Below the pieces are notes generated by a model, which saw only the letters and a program-made list of their open reading frames with translations, was not told the DNA's origin and searched no databases. From Pullilachnospira sp963929535 (GTDB lineage Bacteria > Bacillota > Clostridia > Lachnospirales > Lachnospiraceae), in assembly GCA_963929535.1 (NCBI GenBank), contig CAWVIZ010000010.1, forward strand, positions 248,001-312,000: a stretch of 64,000 nucleotides of DNA, written 5' to 3'. Shown in pieces: positions 16,248-25,372 of this stretch. The stretch's first letter is position 1. Each line of letters starts with the position of its first letter. Position numbers and translations under genes: made by a program.

Positions 16248-17618
16248 ATGGCAGAGAAACAACAGGTAATCAAGGATCTGGAACGGGTGATTTCACTGAT
16301 TGAGACAGACAGTGATCAGATTCCGGAGGAAGAAAAAAAGAAGATGGTCAGCGAAACACTGGATCATTTTGACAATTACGTCAGCCCGGGCTGGCTGAAA
16401 TACCGCAAATCCGTTTCTTCTGATTCGGAGAACGGCGCTGTTCTTGAGTGGCAGGATGAGGGTGCTTACTGCTATGGATTAAATGGTGAGAAATTCATCG
16501 ACTGTCTGGGCGGATTCGGCATCTACACCTGCGGCCACAGAAATCCTGCCATTCTGGATGTGGTGAAGGCACAGCTGGATCACCAGGCACTTCATTCCCA
16601 GGAACTTCTGGACCCCCTTCGCGGCTATCTTGCAAAGGCGGTGGCGGATATCACTCCGGGTGACCTGCAGTACTGCTTCTTCACCAACGGCGGAGCCGAG
16701 GCAGTGGAGATGTCCCTGAAGCTGGCCCGGATCGCCACCGGCGGCAGATGGTTTATTTCCACCGTGGGCGCTTTCCACGGGAAATCCATGGGAGCCGTCT
16801 CCATGGGAGGTAAGAGCACATACCGGATTCCGTACATCCCCATGGTGCAGCAGGTGCAGCATGTGGAGTACGGCAATGCGGAGGATATCCGCAAGGCCAT
16901 ACGGAATCTCCAGGCGGTGGGCGAAAAGGTGGCCGCGGTGATTCTGGAACCCATCCAGGGTGAGGCGGGTGTCATTGTTCCGCCGGAAGGATATCTGACG
17001 GAGGTGCGTAAGATCTGTGACGAGACAGGCGTGGCCCTCATCTTCGATGAAATCCAGACGGGTATGGGACGGACAGGAACCATGTGGCGCTGTGAGGCGG
17101 AGGGCGTGGTACCGGATATCATGACCTTTGGAAAGGCTTTCGGCGGCGGTATCATGCCCATCACCGGAATTATCTGCAAACCGAAAATGTGGGTGCAGGA
17201 TCTGATTGACAATCCCTGGCTTCTGGGATCCCCCACTTTCGGCGGCAATCCGGTCTGCTGCTCCGCAGCTATCGCCACCATCAAATATATGCTGGAGAAT
17301 GATATCCCCGGTGTCTGCCGCGAGAAAGGAAAACTGCTGAAGGCGGGGCTGCAACAGCTGGCGGAGAAATATCCGGAGGTAATCCAGGAGGTGCGGGGTG
17401 TAGGCCTGATGCTGGCGGTAGAATTTAACACCTGTGAGCTGGGTTACGAATGTGCCAAAGGCCTGTTTGCCAGAAGAGTCATGACGGCGGGAACACTGGT
17501 GAACGCAAAAACCATCCGTTTCGAACCCACGGCAGTGATTTCTGAACAGGATATCAGGGATGTGATCAGCCGGATGGATGAGGCGCTGGCTGATACAAAG
17601 AAGGCGTTTCATCTGTAA
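16248..17618 (+). CDS. patA: putrescine aminotransferase
   Basis: 456 residues, class III PLP aminotransferase, close to E. coli PatA (YgjG) in length and motifs: HVxPGWLKYRKSV region, FIDCLGGFGIYTCGHRNP, HSQELLDPLRG, SGAFHGKS-type VGAFHGKSMGAVS, EPIQGEAGVIVPPEGYL, IFDEIQTGMGRTG, and the PLP lysine in MTFGKAFGGGIMP. It transfers an amino group from putrescine to 2-oxoglutarate giving 4-aminobutanal (cyclises to pyrroline). First gene of the catabolic cluster; GGAAGGGAG precedes the ATG. Cadaverine is a known alternative substrate of the family. Confidence 0.93.
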   Translation: MAEKQQVIKDLERVISLIETDSDQIPEEEKKKMVSETLDHFDNYVSPGWLKYRKSVSSDSENGAVLEWQDEGAYCYGLNGEKFIDCLGGFGIYTCGHRNPAILDVVKAQLDHQALHSQELLDPLRGYLAKAVADITPGDLQYCFFTNGGAEAVEMSLKLARIATGGRWFISTVGAFHGKSMGAVSMGGKSTYRIPYIPMVQQVQHVEYGNAEDIRKAIRNLQAVGEKVAAVILEPIQGEAGVIVPPEGYLTEVRKICDETGVALIFDEIQTGMGRTGTMWRCEAEGVVPDIMTFGKAFGGGIMPITGIICKPKMWVQDLIDNPWLLGSPTFGGNPVCCSAAIATIKYMLENDIPGVCREKGKLLKAGLQQLAEKYPEVIQEVRGVGLMLAVEFNTCELGYECAKGLFARRVMTAGTLVNAKTIRFEPTAVISEQDIRDVISRMDEALADTKKAFHL

Positions 17619-17671
17619 AAAACGGAATTCCGCTGCGGCGGTTATTCCTGAATAAGGATTTTTCAATGCGA

Positions 17672-17708
17672 GGAGGCATACCCGAGAAAACGGCTATGCC
17701 TCCTTTTT
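17672..17708 (+). terminator. terminator between patA and the NhaC-type gene
   Basis: GGAGGCATA (17672-17680) pairs with TATGCCTCC (17695-17703), then TTTTT. Partial termination would lower expression of the downstream genes relative to patA. Confidence 0.75.
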
Positions 17709-17714
17709 CTATGA

Positions 17715-17746
17715 CAATGGAAGGCTGAAAAGCCTGCGTTCCATTG
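17715..17746 (+). promoter_or_regulatory. stem-loop directly upstream of the NhaC-type gene ribosome site
   Basis: CAATGGAA / TTCCATTG enclose AGGCT-gaaa-AGCCT. The stem ends about five bases before GGGAGGAAAC, so it could influence translation or mark a processing point. No T run. Confidence 0.45.
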
Positions 17747-17763
17747 CTCCGGGAGGAAACTAT

Positions 17764-19119
17764 ATGAATACTGGACTTATCGCAATTATCATTATTTTAG
17801 TGGTTATCGTGGGCGCCATCATCACCAGGCGCTGCATGGAATTTCTGATCGGCGGATCCATCGTGGCGGCCATCGTCATGTACGGCGGCGATTTCCTGAC
17901 CGAATGGTGTACGCTTCTGCAGACATCCCTGACGGACAACGTGTGGATTTTCCTGGTCTGCGGACTTTTCGGAAGCCTGATTGCCCTGCTTCAGGAGTCG
18001 AAGGGAACCTTTGGATTTTCCGCACTGGTATCCAAATTCTGTATCAATCAGAGGAGAACGCTGCTGACCACGTTTATCATGGGGATCCTGATTTTCGTGG
18101 ATGATTATCTGAATGTCCTGACTGTTGGCGTCTGTATGAAGAATGTCAGCGACAAGAGAAAGCTTCCCAGAGAAAGTCTGGCATATATGCTGGACGCCAC
18201 CGGAGCGGCGGACTGTGTGCTGCTTCCCTTCTCCACCTGGGCAGTGTTTTACTCTTCTCTGTTCTGGGAACAGCCCAGCGTGCAGGAAATGGGATTTTCT
18301 TCCGCCATGTCCGCTTATGTGCATGCGGCGCCCTTCGCGTTCTATCCGATTCTTACCCTGCTGATCGCTCTTCTGTTCTCACTGGGCATTATGCCGAAAC
18401 TGGGCGCCATGAAGAAAGCTTTCCTGCGTGTGGAAGAGACCGGAAAAGTGTACAGTGACGCCAGCCGCAAATACAATCATGAGGACAGAAAAGGTTATGA
18501 AGAAAGTGGAAATCTCTGGAATTTTGTGATTCCCATGGCGATTCTGGTGGCCCTCACGGTGATTACCGGCGATCTGCTGGCCGCAGTAGTGGTGGCCCTG
18601 TTTGTCTGCCTGGTAATGTATGTTCCCCAGAAGCTGATGAATCTGGAAGAGTTCTTCAACCTGATCATCCGCGGTTTCGCGGATATGCTGCCTACGTTGA
18701 TGATTCTGCTGATCGCCTTTGTTCTTCAGGGCGTGACAGAAGGAATGGGCATGACAGAGTTTATCATTGAAGTGGCAGAACCGCTGATGACCGGAGCGGC
18801 GTTCCCGGCGGTTGTATTCGTGGTTCTCGCAGCAATCTGCTTTGCCACCGGTTCTTTCTGGGGTATGAGCGCGGTGGTTGCTCCCATTGTATTTCCCCTG
18901 GGCGCGGCCATCGGAGCCAATCCGATGCTGATCATGGCAGCAGTGGTATCCGGCGGAGCTTTCGGAAGTCATGCCTGCTTCTATGCGGACGCTACCCTGC
19001 TTTCTTCCCAGAGCGCGGGAATCGATAACATGGAGCATACCATTACCCAGCTCCCCTATGTGGTGATTGCCAGTGTGCTGGCCATTGTGGGATTTGTAAT
19101 CTGCGGAATTGTCATGTAG
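17764..19119 (+). CDS. NhaC-family/ion-transporter superfamily membrane transporter
   Basis: 451 residues, mostly hydrophobic, about 11-12 predicted membrane segments beginning LIAIIIILVVIVGAII. Conserved NhaC-like blocks: FVDDYLNVLTVG, DATGAADCVLLPFSTWAVFY, CFATGSFWGMSAVVAPIVFPL, and GGAFGSHACFYADATLLSS. The family includes Na+/H+ antiporters and substrate/ion exchangers. Its place inside a putrescine catabolism cluster suggests a role in amine or product exchange, or in pH/Na+ balance during amine uptake; the sequence does not decide between these. GGGAGGAAAC precedes the ATG. Confidence 0.85.
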   Translation: MNTGLIAIIIILVVIVGAIITRRCMEFLIGGSIVAAIVMYGGDFLTEWCTLLQTSLTDNVWIFLVCGLFGSLIALLQESKGTFGFSALVSKFCINQRRTLLTTFIMGILIFVDDYLNVLTVGVCMKNVSDKRKLPRESLAYMLDATGAADCVLLPFSTWAVFYSSLFWEQPSVQEMGFSSAMSAYVHAAPFAFYPILTLLIALLFSLGIMPKLGAMKKAFLRVEETGKVYSDASRKYNHEDRKGYEESGNLWNFVIPMAILVALTVITGDLLAAVVVALFVCLVMYVPQKLMNLEEFFNLIIRGFADMLPTLMILLIAFVLQGVTEGMGMTEFIIEVAEPLMTGAAFPAVVFVVLAAICFATGSFWGMSAVVAPIVFPLGAAIGANPMLIMAAVVSGGAFGSHACFYADATLLSSQSAGIDNMEHTITQLPYVVIASVLAIVGFVICGIVM

Positions 19120-19156
19120 CGCAGGAACGCAAGCCTGATGCGAGGATGGTGAGAAA

Positions 19157-20812
19157 ATGAGCGGCAGAAGATTAATCGTCCGGAGCCGGGCGGTGTACAC
19201 GGGCCGAAAAAGCCGGCCCGTCCCGGCAGCCATAGCTGTGGAAGGAAAACGGATTTGCGGGATACTGCCCTGGGACTGTGAAAAACAATATAGGGACTGG
19301 GAAATCCATGATTACGGAGACCGGATGGTGATGCCTTCGTTTATTGACGCCCACACCCATCTGTTCTCCGGCGCGGTCAGCGCCAGCGAGTATGTGTGTA
19401 CGGATCTGGGCCGGGGAAAATCCCAGGAGGAATGTGTGGAAATTATCCGGGCTTTTGCCCGGGAACATCCGGATTATCCCAGAATCCGGGGAACGGGATG
19501 GTTTGTGGGAAACTGGAAGGAGGATCGGCTTCCGGACAGACGGCTTCTGGATCAGGCCATCCCAGACCGCCCGGTGTATCTGCAGTGCGCGGACGCCCAC
19601 AGTATGTGGCTGAATTCCCGTGCCCTTGAGGAAGCGCACATCGATCCCAACCGGAAGCTTTCCGATGGAATGATTGTCAAATTTGACGACGGTCAGATGA
19701 GCGGCCTGCTGCTGGAACCTTCGGCCTGTGCCCCGGCACTGGAAAAATATATGGAGTTTTCCGATGAGGAAATGCTGCGGATTCACCGGGAATTTCAGAA
19801 ACACTTGGCAGCCCTGGGAATCGGCGCCGCCAGCGAGATGTTTGCCGATGATTATACGGAGAAAACGTATCACGATTATGGGCTGCTGAAGCGCCTGGAT
19901 GAGAAAGAAGGACTGTCCGCCCACATCTATGCGTATACCAGACTGTTCGGCTATACCGATTTTGCCCCTTATTTCCGGATGAAGGAATTCTTTGATTCTC
20001 CTCATTTCCACATCGGAGGCCTGAAAGGGTTTGTGGACGGGGTTACGGAAACCTTTACCGGAATGATGCTAAAGCCTTACACCGACCGGCCGGACTGCCG
20101 GGGGCTTTCCGTTCCCCTGTGGCCCCGGGAAAAAATCGAAGAAGAAATCATCGCCGCCAACGGGGCAGGGATTCAGGTGAGACTTCATTGCATCGCCGAC
20201 GGATCCGTCCGGCTGGCGCTGGATGCCTACGAAAAATCGCGGGCCGTCAACGGGACCATGGATTTTTATAATACCATTGAACATATTGAAAATATCCATC
20301 CGGATGATATTCCCAGATTTGGCCAGATCGGGGTACTGCCCTCCATGCAGCCCTATCATCTGACCCTTTCGAGAAATGACAAGATTTTCCGGATCGGAGA
20401 AGCGCGCTGCCGCTATGAGTGGCCGGAGAGGTCCATGCGGGAGAGCGCCGGCATGCTGGCCCTGGGAACGGATTTCCCTGTGGTGGATATCAATCCCTTT
20501 GCCAGTCTCCATTCGGCGGTCACCAGAAAAGATGAATATGGCGTGGCCACAGGCCACAATCCCTGGGAGACGCTGACGCTTCCGGAGGCGCTGTGCGGTT
20601 ATACACAGGACGCGGCCAGAGCATACCGGGCGGAAAAGGAGATGGGGACGCTGGAGGCCGGAAAACTGGCGAATCTGCTGGTGCTGGATCAGAATCTGTT
20701 TGAGGTTGACGCAGAGAAGATTCCCAAAACACAGGTTCTGGTGAACTATTTTGAAGGAAAAAAGATTTTTGAGAGGAGTGAAGGTTATGGATCTGAAAAA
20801 GATGTTCATTGA
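19157..20812 (+). CDS. metal-dependent amidohydrolase, YtcJ/family-3 type
   Basis: 551 residues. Metal ligands of the amidohydrolase fold are visible: SFIDAHTHLF (HxH) near residue 60, LHCIAD, TIEHIENIHPDD, and the catalytic Asp in LGTDFPVVDIN. The C-terminal GTLEAGKLANLLVLDQNLF closes the small beta domain. YtcJ-type members hydrolyse diverse amide or cyclic substrates and few have known functions. Between the transporter and aldehyde dehydrogenase genes, it may release an amine from an N-acyl or cyclic amine derivative (inference). Its 3' end overlaps the next gene by 26 bases. Confidence 0.87.
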   Translation: MSGRRLIVRSRAVYTGRKSRPVPAAIAVEGKRICGILPWDCEKQYRDWEIHDYGDRMVMPSFIDAHTHLFSGAVSASEYVCTDLGRGKSQEECVEIIRAFAREHPDYPRIRGTGWFVGNWKEDRLPDRRLLDQAIPDRPVYLQCADAHSMWLNSRALEEAHIDPNRKLSDGMIVKFDDGQMSGLLLEPSACAPALEKYMEFSDEEMLRIHREFQKHLAALGIGAASEMFADDYTEKTYHDYGLLKRLDEKEGLSAHIYAYTRLFGYTDFAPYFRMKEFFDSPHFHIGGLKGFVDGVTETFTGMMLKPYTDRPDCRGLSVPLWPREKIEEEIIAANGAGIQVRLHCIADGSVRLALDAYEKSRAVNGTMDFYNTIEHIENIHPDDIPRFGQIGVLPSMQPYHLTLSRNDKIFRIGEARCRYEWPERSMRESAGMLALGTDFPVVDINPFASLHSAVTRKDEYGVATGHNPWETLTLPEALCGYTQDAARAYRAEKEMGTLEAGKLANLLVLDQNLFEVDAEKIPKTQVLVNYFEGKKIFERSEGYGSEKDVH

Positions 20813-22268
20813 CGGCTGCTGGACGGAAGGCAGCGAAGGAAAATCGGAACCCACCATCAATCCCGCCAACGGCCAGGTGCTGGCTTACATGACGGTGGGA
20901 ACCAAAGAGGATGTGTACCGGGCCGTGGCTGCTGCCAGAAGATCCTTCTACGAAACCAGAGAATGGAGAGATCTGGATTCCCAGAGCCGCAGCGATAAGC
21001 TTCTGGAGATCGCGGACGCCATTGAGGCGGAAAAAGAGGAATTCGCCCGTCTGGACAGCATGGATCACGGAAAGCCCCTGCGGGAGGCGGAATGTGATGT
21101 GGACGACGCCATTCACTGCTTCCGCTATTACGCGGGAATTCTGAAAGCGCCCTGCGGCGGAAGCTATGAGGTGAATGACGGCTTTGGAGCCATGCATTCC
21201 TATACCATTCACGAGCCGGTGGGTGTGTGCGCGCTGATTACCCCCTGGAATTATCCGCTGCTGATGGCAGTCTGGAAGCTGGCGCCGGCTCTGGCCGCGG
21301 GCAACAGCGTGGTCTTCAAACCCAGCTCCAACTGTGTGCTGTCCTGTGTGAAACTGTTTGAGATTTTTGAAAAACTGGAAATGCCTAAAGGCAGCGTCAA
21401 CCTGGTGCTGGGCCCGGGCTCCGTGGTGGGAAATGAGATGGCAGCCAGCATGGATGTGGATATGGTGACCTTCACCGGCAGCACCCAGGTGGGGCAGAGC
21501 ATCATGCGGGCAGCCGCGGGAAATGTGAAAAAAGTGGGCCTGGAGCTGGGCGGCAAATCCCCCAACGTGATTTTCGCGGACGCGGATCTGGAAGGCGCTG
21601 TGGAATGGGCCATGGTGGGTATTTTCTTCAACCAGGGCGAGGTCTGCTCAGCGGGCTCCAGAATCATTATCGAGGAGAGCATAAAGGATGCCTTCGTGAA
21701 ACGGCTGGCCCAAAGGGCCAACGCCATGACCATCGGAAATCCCTTGGACAATCCGGATATGGGACCGCTGGTGACGGAGGGACATATGAACCGGGTGCTC
21801 TCTTATATTCAGAAGGGAATCGACGAGGGAGCCACACTGGTATGCGGCGGCGAACGGTATACGGAAGGGGAATGTGCTTCCGGGTATTATGTGCGGCCCA
21901 CCATTTTCGATGATTGTACCAGTGACATGACCATCGTGAAGGAAGAAATTTTCGGGCCGGTGGTGACCATCCAGACCTTCCGGACGGAGCAGGAAGCCAT
22001 CGATCTGGCCAATGACACTCCCTACGGCCTGGCAGGAGCGGTGTTTACCGCGGACGGCGCCCGGGCGCTGCGGGTGATCCGGGAGATCCGGGCCGGAATC
22101 ACCTGGATCAACTGCTACAATCCCACCTTCAACGAGGCACCCTGGGGCGGATACAAGATGTCCGGCATCGGAAGAGAGCTGGGCGTACACGGCCTGGAGG
22201 AGTATCAGGAGGTAAAACAGATCAATATCAACCTGAATCCCGGTACCCTGGGCTGGTATGAACACTGA
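20787..22268 (+). CDS. aldehyde dehydrogenase, aminobutyraldehyde/betaine-aldehyde type
   Basis: 493 residues. Landmarks: ITPWNYPLLMAVWKLAPALAAGN, FTGSTQVGQSIM (NAD site), ELGGKSPNVIFADAD (general-base Glu), FFNQGEVCSAGSR (nucleophile Cys), and EIFGPVVTIQTF. This subgroup contains gamma-aminobutyraldehyde and betaine aldehyde dehydrogenases. Next to patA and gabT it most likely oxidises 4-aminobutanal to GABA. Start at 20787 (MDLKKMFIDGCW) with GAGAGGAGTG; an ATG at 20751 lies further inside the previous gene. Confidence 0.92.
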   Translation: MDLKKMFIDGCWTEGSEGKSEPTINPANGQVLAYMTVGTKEDVYRAVAAARRSFYETREWRDLDSQSRSDKLLEIADAIEAEKEEFARLDSMDHGKPLREAECDVDDAIHCFRYYAGILKAPCGGSYEVNDGFGAMHSYTIHEPVGVCALITPWNYPLLMAVWKLAPALAAGNSVVFKPSSNCVLSCVKLFEIFEKLEMPKGSVNLVLGPGSVVGNEMAASMDVDMVTFTGSTQVGQSIMRAAAGNVKKVGLELGGKSPNVIFADADLEGAVEWAMVGIFFNQGEVCSAGSRIIIEESIKDAFVKRLAQRANAMTIGNPLDNPDMGPLVTEGHMNRVLSYIQKGIDEGATLVCGGERYTEGECASGYYVRPTIFDDCTSDMTIVKEEIFGPVVTIQTFRTEQEAIDLANDTPYGLAGAVFTADGARALRVIREIRAGITWINCYNPTFNEAPWGGYKMSGIGRELGVHGLEEYQEVKQININLNPGTLGWYEH

Positions 22269-22307
22269 GAAGGCCATCGGCGGATGGCAGAGAGAGGAGA
22301 ATGTGAT

Positions 22308-22922
22308 ATGACGAAAAGCAAGTATGTGGTGACCATCACCAGACAGTTCGGAAGCCTGGGAAGGCCCATCGCCAAACGGATGAGCGAGATTCTGGATATC
22401 GGTTACTATGACCGGGATCTGGTGGATGAGGCGGCGAAGAAACTGAAGCTGCCGGTATCGGTGGTGGATAAGGAGGAGGAGTCGGCGAAAAAGCTTCCGC
22501 AAAATCCCTTTACCCGCATGAAGTACCCGCTGGGAAAAGGCACCAGCGACACCCAGGACGCCATCTTTGAGGCACAGCAGAATATTATTCAGTTTCTGGC
22601 GGAAAAGGAGACCTGCATCATTGTGGGCCGCTGCTCGGATTTCATCCTGGAAGAGATGAAAAATGCCATGCACATCTATATTTACGCTCCCTACGATGTG
22701 AGAGTGCAGCAGAGTGTGGATAATCTGAAGATGGATATTCAGGAAGCCCGCCAGATGATCGTGGATGTGGATGAGGCCAGGGATTCTTATCACATGCATT
22801 ACGCGGGATATCTGCCGGACGATAAGAATCACAAAGACATTATGATTGACAGCAGCTTCCTGGGGGTGGAAAAAACTGCCCAGTTTCTTGCGGAGGCAGT
22901 CAGAAGAAAATTCGGGGCATGA
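22308..22922 (+). CDS. cytidylate kinase-like family protein
   Basis: 204 residues from the ATG at 22308 (GAGAGGAGAATG upstream). The N-terminus VVTITRQFGSLGRPIAKRMSEILDIGYYDRDLVDEAAKKL matches the cytidylate-kinase-like family common in Firmicutes, where the loop usually reads GSGGR; here it is GSLGR. The IIVGRCSDFIL block follows the family GRCAD motif. Its substrate is unknown. It is out of place metabolically in a polyamine cluster, yet lies between the aldehyde dehydrogenase and gabT with short gaps, so it is probably co-transcribed. Confidence 0.85.
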   Translation: MTKSKYVVTITRQFGSLGRPIAKRMSEILDIGYYDRDLVDEAAKKLKLPVSVVDKEEESAKKLPQNPFTRMKYPLGKGTSDTQDAIFEAQQNIIQFLAEKETCIIVGRCSDFILEEMKNAMHIYIYAPYDVRVQQSVDNLKMDIQEARQMIVDVDEARDSYHMHYAGYLPDDKNHKDIMIDSSFLGVEKTAQFLAEAVRRKFGA

Positions 22923-22960
22923 GGATTGGTTCATGCCGGTGATCAGCGAGGAGTAGGATT

Positions 22961-24340
22961 ATGAGCGAATTAAGAGAAGCATTACCGGAAATTAAAACGG
23001 AGACGCTGCCGGGGCCTAAGGCAGCCGCTGTGCTGGAGCGCAGAAAAAAGATTATGCCGGACGCCATCCGGTGCGTCTATCCCTGTGTCATGGAACGGGC
23101 AGAGGGAGCCATGATTGAGGATGTGGACGGAAACCGCTTCCTGGACTGGGTGGGCGGCGTGGGCGTCCTGAATGTGGGACACTGCCATCCCGAACTGGTG
23201 GAGGCTGTCCGCCAGCAGGCCGGAAAGTATTTTCACGGCATGGCCAATATTGTGACCCATGAGCGGTATATTGAGCTGGCGGAAAAGCTGGCGGCTGTCA
23301 CACCGGTAAAGGGAGAGGAAAAGAAGGTCATGTTTGCCAACAGCGGCGCCGAGGCGGATGAGAATGCGGTGAAGATCGCAAAAGGCTTTACGGGACGTCC
23401 CAACATCATCGTATTTTCCGGAGCTTTTCACGGCCGCACCATGCTGACCATGTCCATGACCGCGAAAAAAGCCTATTCCCGGGGGATGGGGCCCTTCCCC
23501 GACGGCGTATACCGGGCGAAGTTCCCCTATCTTTACCGGAAGCCAGAGCAGATGACGGAGGATGCCTATATCCGCTGGTGTGTGGACAGTGTGAAGGAGG
23601 TCTTTGAAAATGCCTCTCTGCCGGAATATGTGGCCGCCATGGTCATCGAGCCGCTGCAGGGAGAAGGAGGATTTATTCCGGCCCCCCTTTCGTTTGTAAA
23701 AGCCCTGAGAGAGATCTGTGACCAGTATGGAATCCTTCTGGTGGCAGATGAGGTGCAGACCGGATTTTGCCGGACGGGCCGGCTGTTTGCCTGTGATTAC
23801 TGGAAAGAAGCAGGCGTGGAGCCGGATATTCTGGCCACCGCGAAATCTATTGCGGGAGGAATTCCCCTCAGCGCGGTGATTGCCCGCAAAGAGATCATGG
23901 ATGGGATTCCTGCAGGAATCATCGGCGGCACCTACGGAGGAAATGCCCTGGCCTGCGCGGCGGGCGTCAAGGTGCTGGAGGTCATTGAAAAAGAGAACCT
24001 GGCGCTGCGTTCCCGTCAGATCGGCGAAAAATGCCGGGAAAGATTCCTGAAATGGAAAGAAACGTTTGAGCAGGTGGGAGATGTCCGGGGACTGGGCGCC
24101 ATGCTGGGCGTGGAATTTGTAAAGGATAAAGCCACCAGGGAACCGGATCCGCAGCTGGTATCCCACATCATCCAGGAATGTGCCCGCCACGGACTGCTGG
24201 TGGAAAACGCCGGCATTTACAACAATGTGATCCGTTTTCTGGCTCCGCTGGTGATGACGGACGCGCAGCTGGAAGCCGGACTTGCCATTTATGAGGATGC
24301 CATCCGGGTATGCACAGAAAAAGGAGGTGCCGGATTATGA
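22961..24340 (+). CDS. gabT: 4-aminobutyrate aminotransferase
   Basis: 459 residues, class III aminotransferase of the GabT group: DVDGNRFLDWVGGVGVLNVGHCHPELV, FANSGAEADENAVKIAK, FSGAFHGRTMLTMSMT, IEPLQGEGGFIPAP, VADEVQTGFCRTG, and PLP lysine in ILATAKSIAGGIPLSAV. Converts GABA and 2-oxoglutarate to succinic semialdehyde and glutamate, the third step after PatA and the aldehyde dehydrogenase. It overlaps the amidase gene by four bases (ATGA). Confidence 0.9.
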   Translation: MSELREALPEIKTETLPGPKAAAVLERRKKIMPDAIRCVYPCVMERAEGAMIEDVDGNRFLDWVGGVGVLNVGHCHPELVEAVRQQAGKYFHGMANIVTHERYIELAEKLAAVTPVKGEEKKVMFANSGAEADENAVKIAKGFTGRPNIIVFSGAFHGRTMLTMSMTAKKAYSRGMGPFPDGVYRAKFPYLYRKPEQMTEDAYIRWCVDSVKEVFENASLPEYVAAMVIEPLQGEGGFIPAPLSFVKALREICDQYGILLVADEVQTGFCRTGRLFACDYWKEAGVEPDILATAKSIAGGIPLSAVIARKEIMDGIPAGIIGGTYGGNALACAAGVKVLEVIEKENLALRSRQIGEKCRERFLKWKETFEQVGDVRGLGAMLGVEFVKDKATREPDPQLVSHIIQECARHGLLVENAGIYNNVIRFLAPLVMTDAQLEAGLAIYEDAIRVCTEKGGAGL

Positions 24341-25200
24341 GAAAAGTGACAGTGGCTGCCACCCAGATGAGCTGCAGCTGGGATCGGGAGGAAAATCTGA
24401 ACAAGGCGGAAGGTCTGGTGCAAAAGGCGGCGGCGCAGGGCGCCAATATCGTTCTTCTGCAGGAGTTGTTTGAAACTCCGTATTTCGCCCAGATCCAGAG
24501 CTTTGATTATATGAAAATGTGTACGAAGGCGGAGGAAAATCCGGCGGTTCTCAGGTTTCAGCAGGTGGCCCGAAAGCTGTCGGTGGTGATTCCGGTGAGC
24601 TTTTATGAAAAAGCGGGAAACACGGGCTTCAACACGCTGGCCATCATCGACGCGGACGGAAGCGTCCTGGGTTATTACCGCAAGACCCACATCCCCGACG
24701 GCCTGCCCTATGCGGAGAAATTTTATTTCACTCCGGGAGATACCGGTTTTAAAGTATGGGATACCAGATACGGCCGGATCGGCTGCGGGATCTGCTGGGA
24801 TCAGTGGTTCCCGGAAGCCGCCAGATGCATGGCGCTTATGGGGGCGGAGCTGCTGTTTTATCCCACCGCCATCGGCAGCGAACCGGTGCTTCAGAACGAT
24901 TCCCAGCCCCACTGGACCCGCTGCATGCAAGGCCATGCGGCCGCAAACATCATGCCGGTGATCGCCTCCAACCGGATCGGTACGGAAGCAGAAAAGGATT
25001 CTGAGATGACCTTCTACGGCTCTTCTTTCATCGCCGATGAGACGGGAGCGCTGGCGGCCCAGGCGGACCGGGAAAGCGAGACGGTGCTGACCGCTTCCTT
25101 TGACCTGGATGCCATCGGGGAGAAAAGACGGGAATGGGGCGTATTCCGGGATCGGAGACCGGAAATGTACCAGATTCTGCTGACCCATGGAAAGAGGTGA
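24337..25200 (+). CDS. aguB: N-carbamoylputrescine amidohydrolase
   Basis: 287 residues of the nitrilase superfamily. Catalytic triad is visible: Glu in LLQELFETPYF, Lys in YRKTHIPDGLPYAEKFYF, Cys in GCGICWDQWFPEAAR. The KTHIPDG...YAEKFYFTPGDTGFKVWDT and LFYPTAIGSEP segments are characteristic of N-carbamoylputrescine amidases, which release putrescine, CO2 and ammonia. It feeds PatA. The agmatine deiminase partner is not in this window. The start overlaps the gabT stop. Confidence 0.92.
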   Translation: MRKVTVAATQMSCSWDREENLNKAEGLVQKAAAQGANIVLLQELFETPYFAQIQSFDYMKMCTKAEENPAVLRFQQVARKLSVVIPVSFYEKAGNTGFNTLAIIDADGSVLGYYRKTHIPDGLPYAEKFYFTPGDTGFKVWDTRYGRIGCGICWDQWFPEAARCMALMGAELLFYPTAIGSEPVLQNDSQPHWTRCMQGHAAANIMPVIASNRIGTEAEKDSEMTFYGSSFIADETGALAAQADRESETVLTASFDLDAIGEKRREWGVFRDRRPEMYQILLTHGKR

Positions 25201-25207
25201 GGGCAGC

Positions 25208-25291
25208 ATGGAATTTCAGTATTATCTTCCGGTGAATCTGATCTTCGGACAGGGGAAGGCCATCGCAAAACTGTACCGCAGGGCAATGTGA
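25208..25291 (+). pseudogene. 5' stump of an iron-containing alcohol dehydrogenase
   Basis: 27 codons, MEFQYYLPVNLIFGQGKAIAKL..., then TGA. The YYLPVNLIFGQGK start is the first beta-strand and FGxGK turn of the iron-dependent alcohol dehydrogenase family; the remaining roughly 350 residues are missing. It sits seven bases after aguB with a normal spacing. An enzyme of this type (for example 4-hydroxybutyrate dehydrogenase) would reduce the succinic semialdehyde made by GabT, so the loss truncates the pathway in this cluster. Confidence 0.7.
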
Positions 25292-25372
25292 GGATGGAAC
25301 AGGGAAGCCGGAAGAAAAACGGTTCTGTGAAAATCCGGGAAAACGGAAGAATCAATGACAGGAGGAGGAAAA

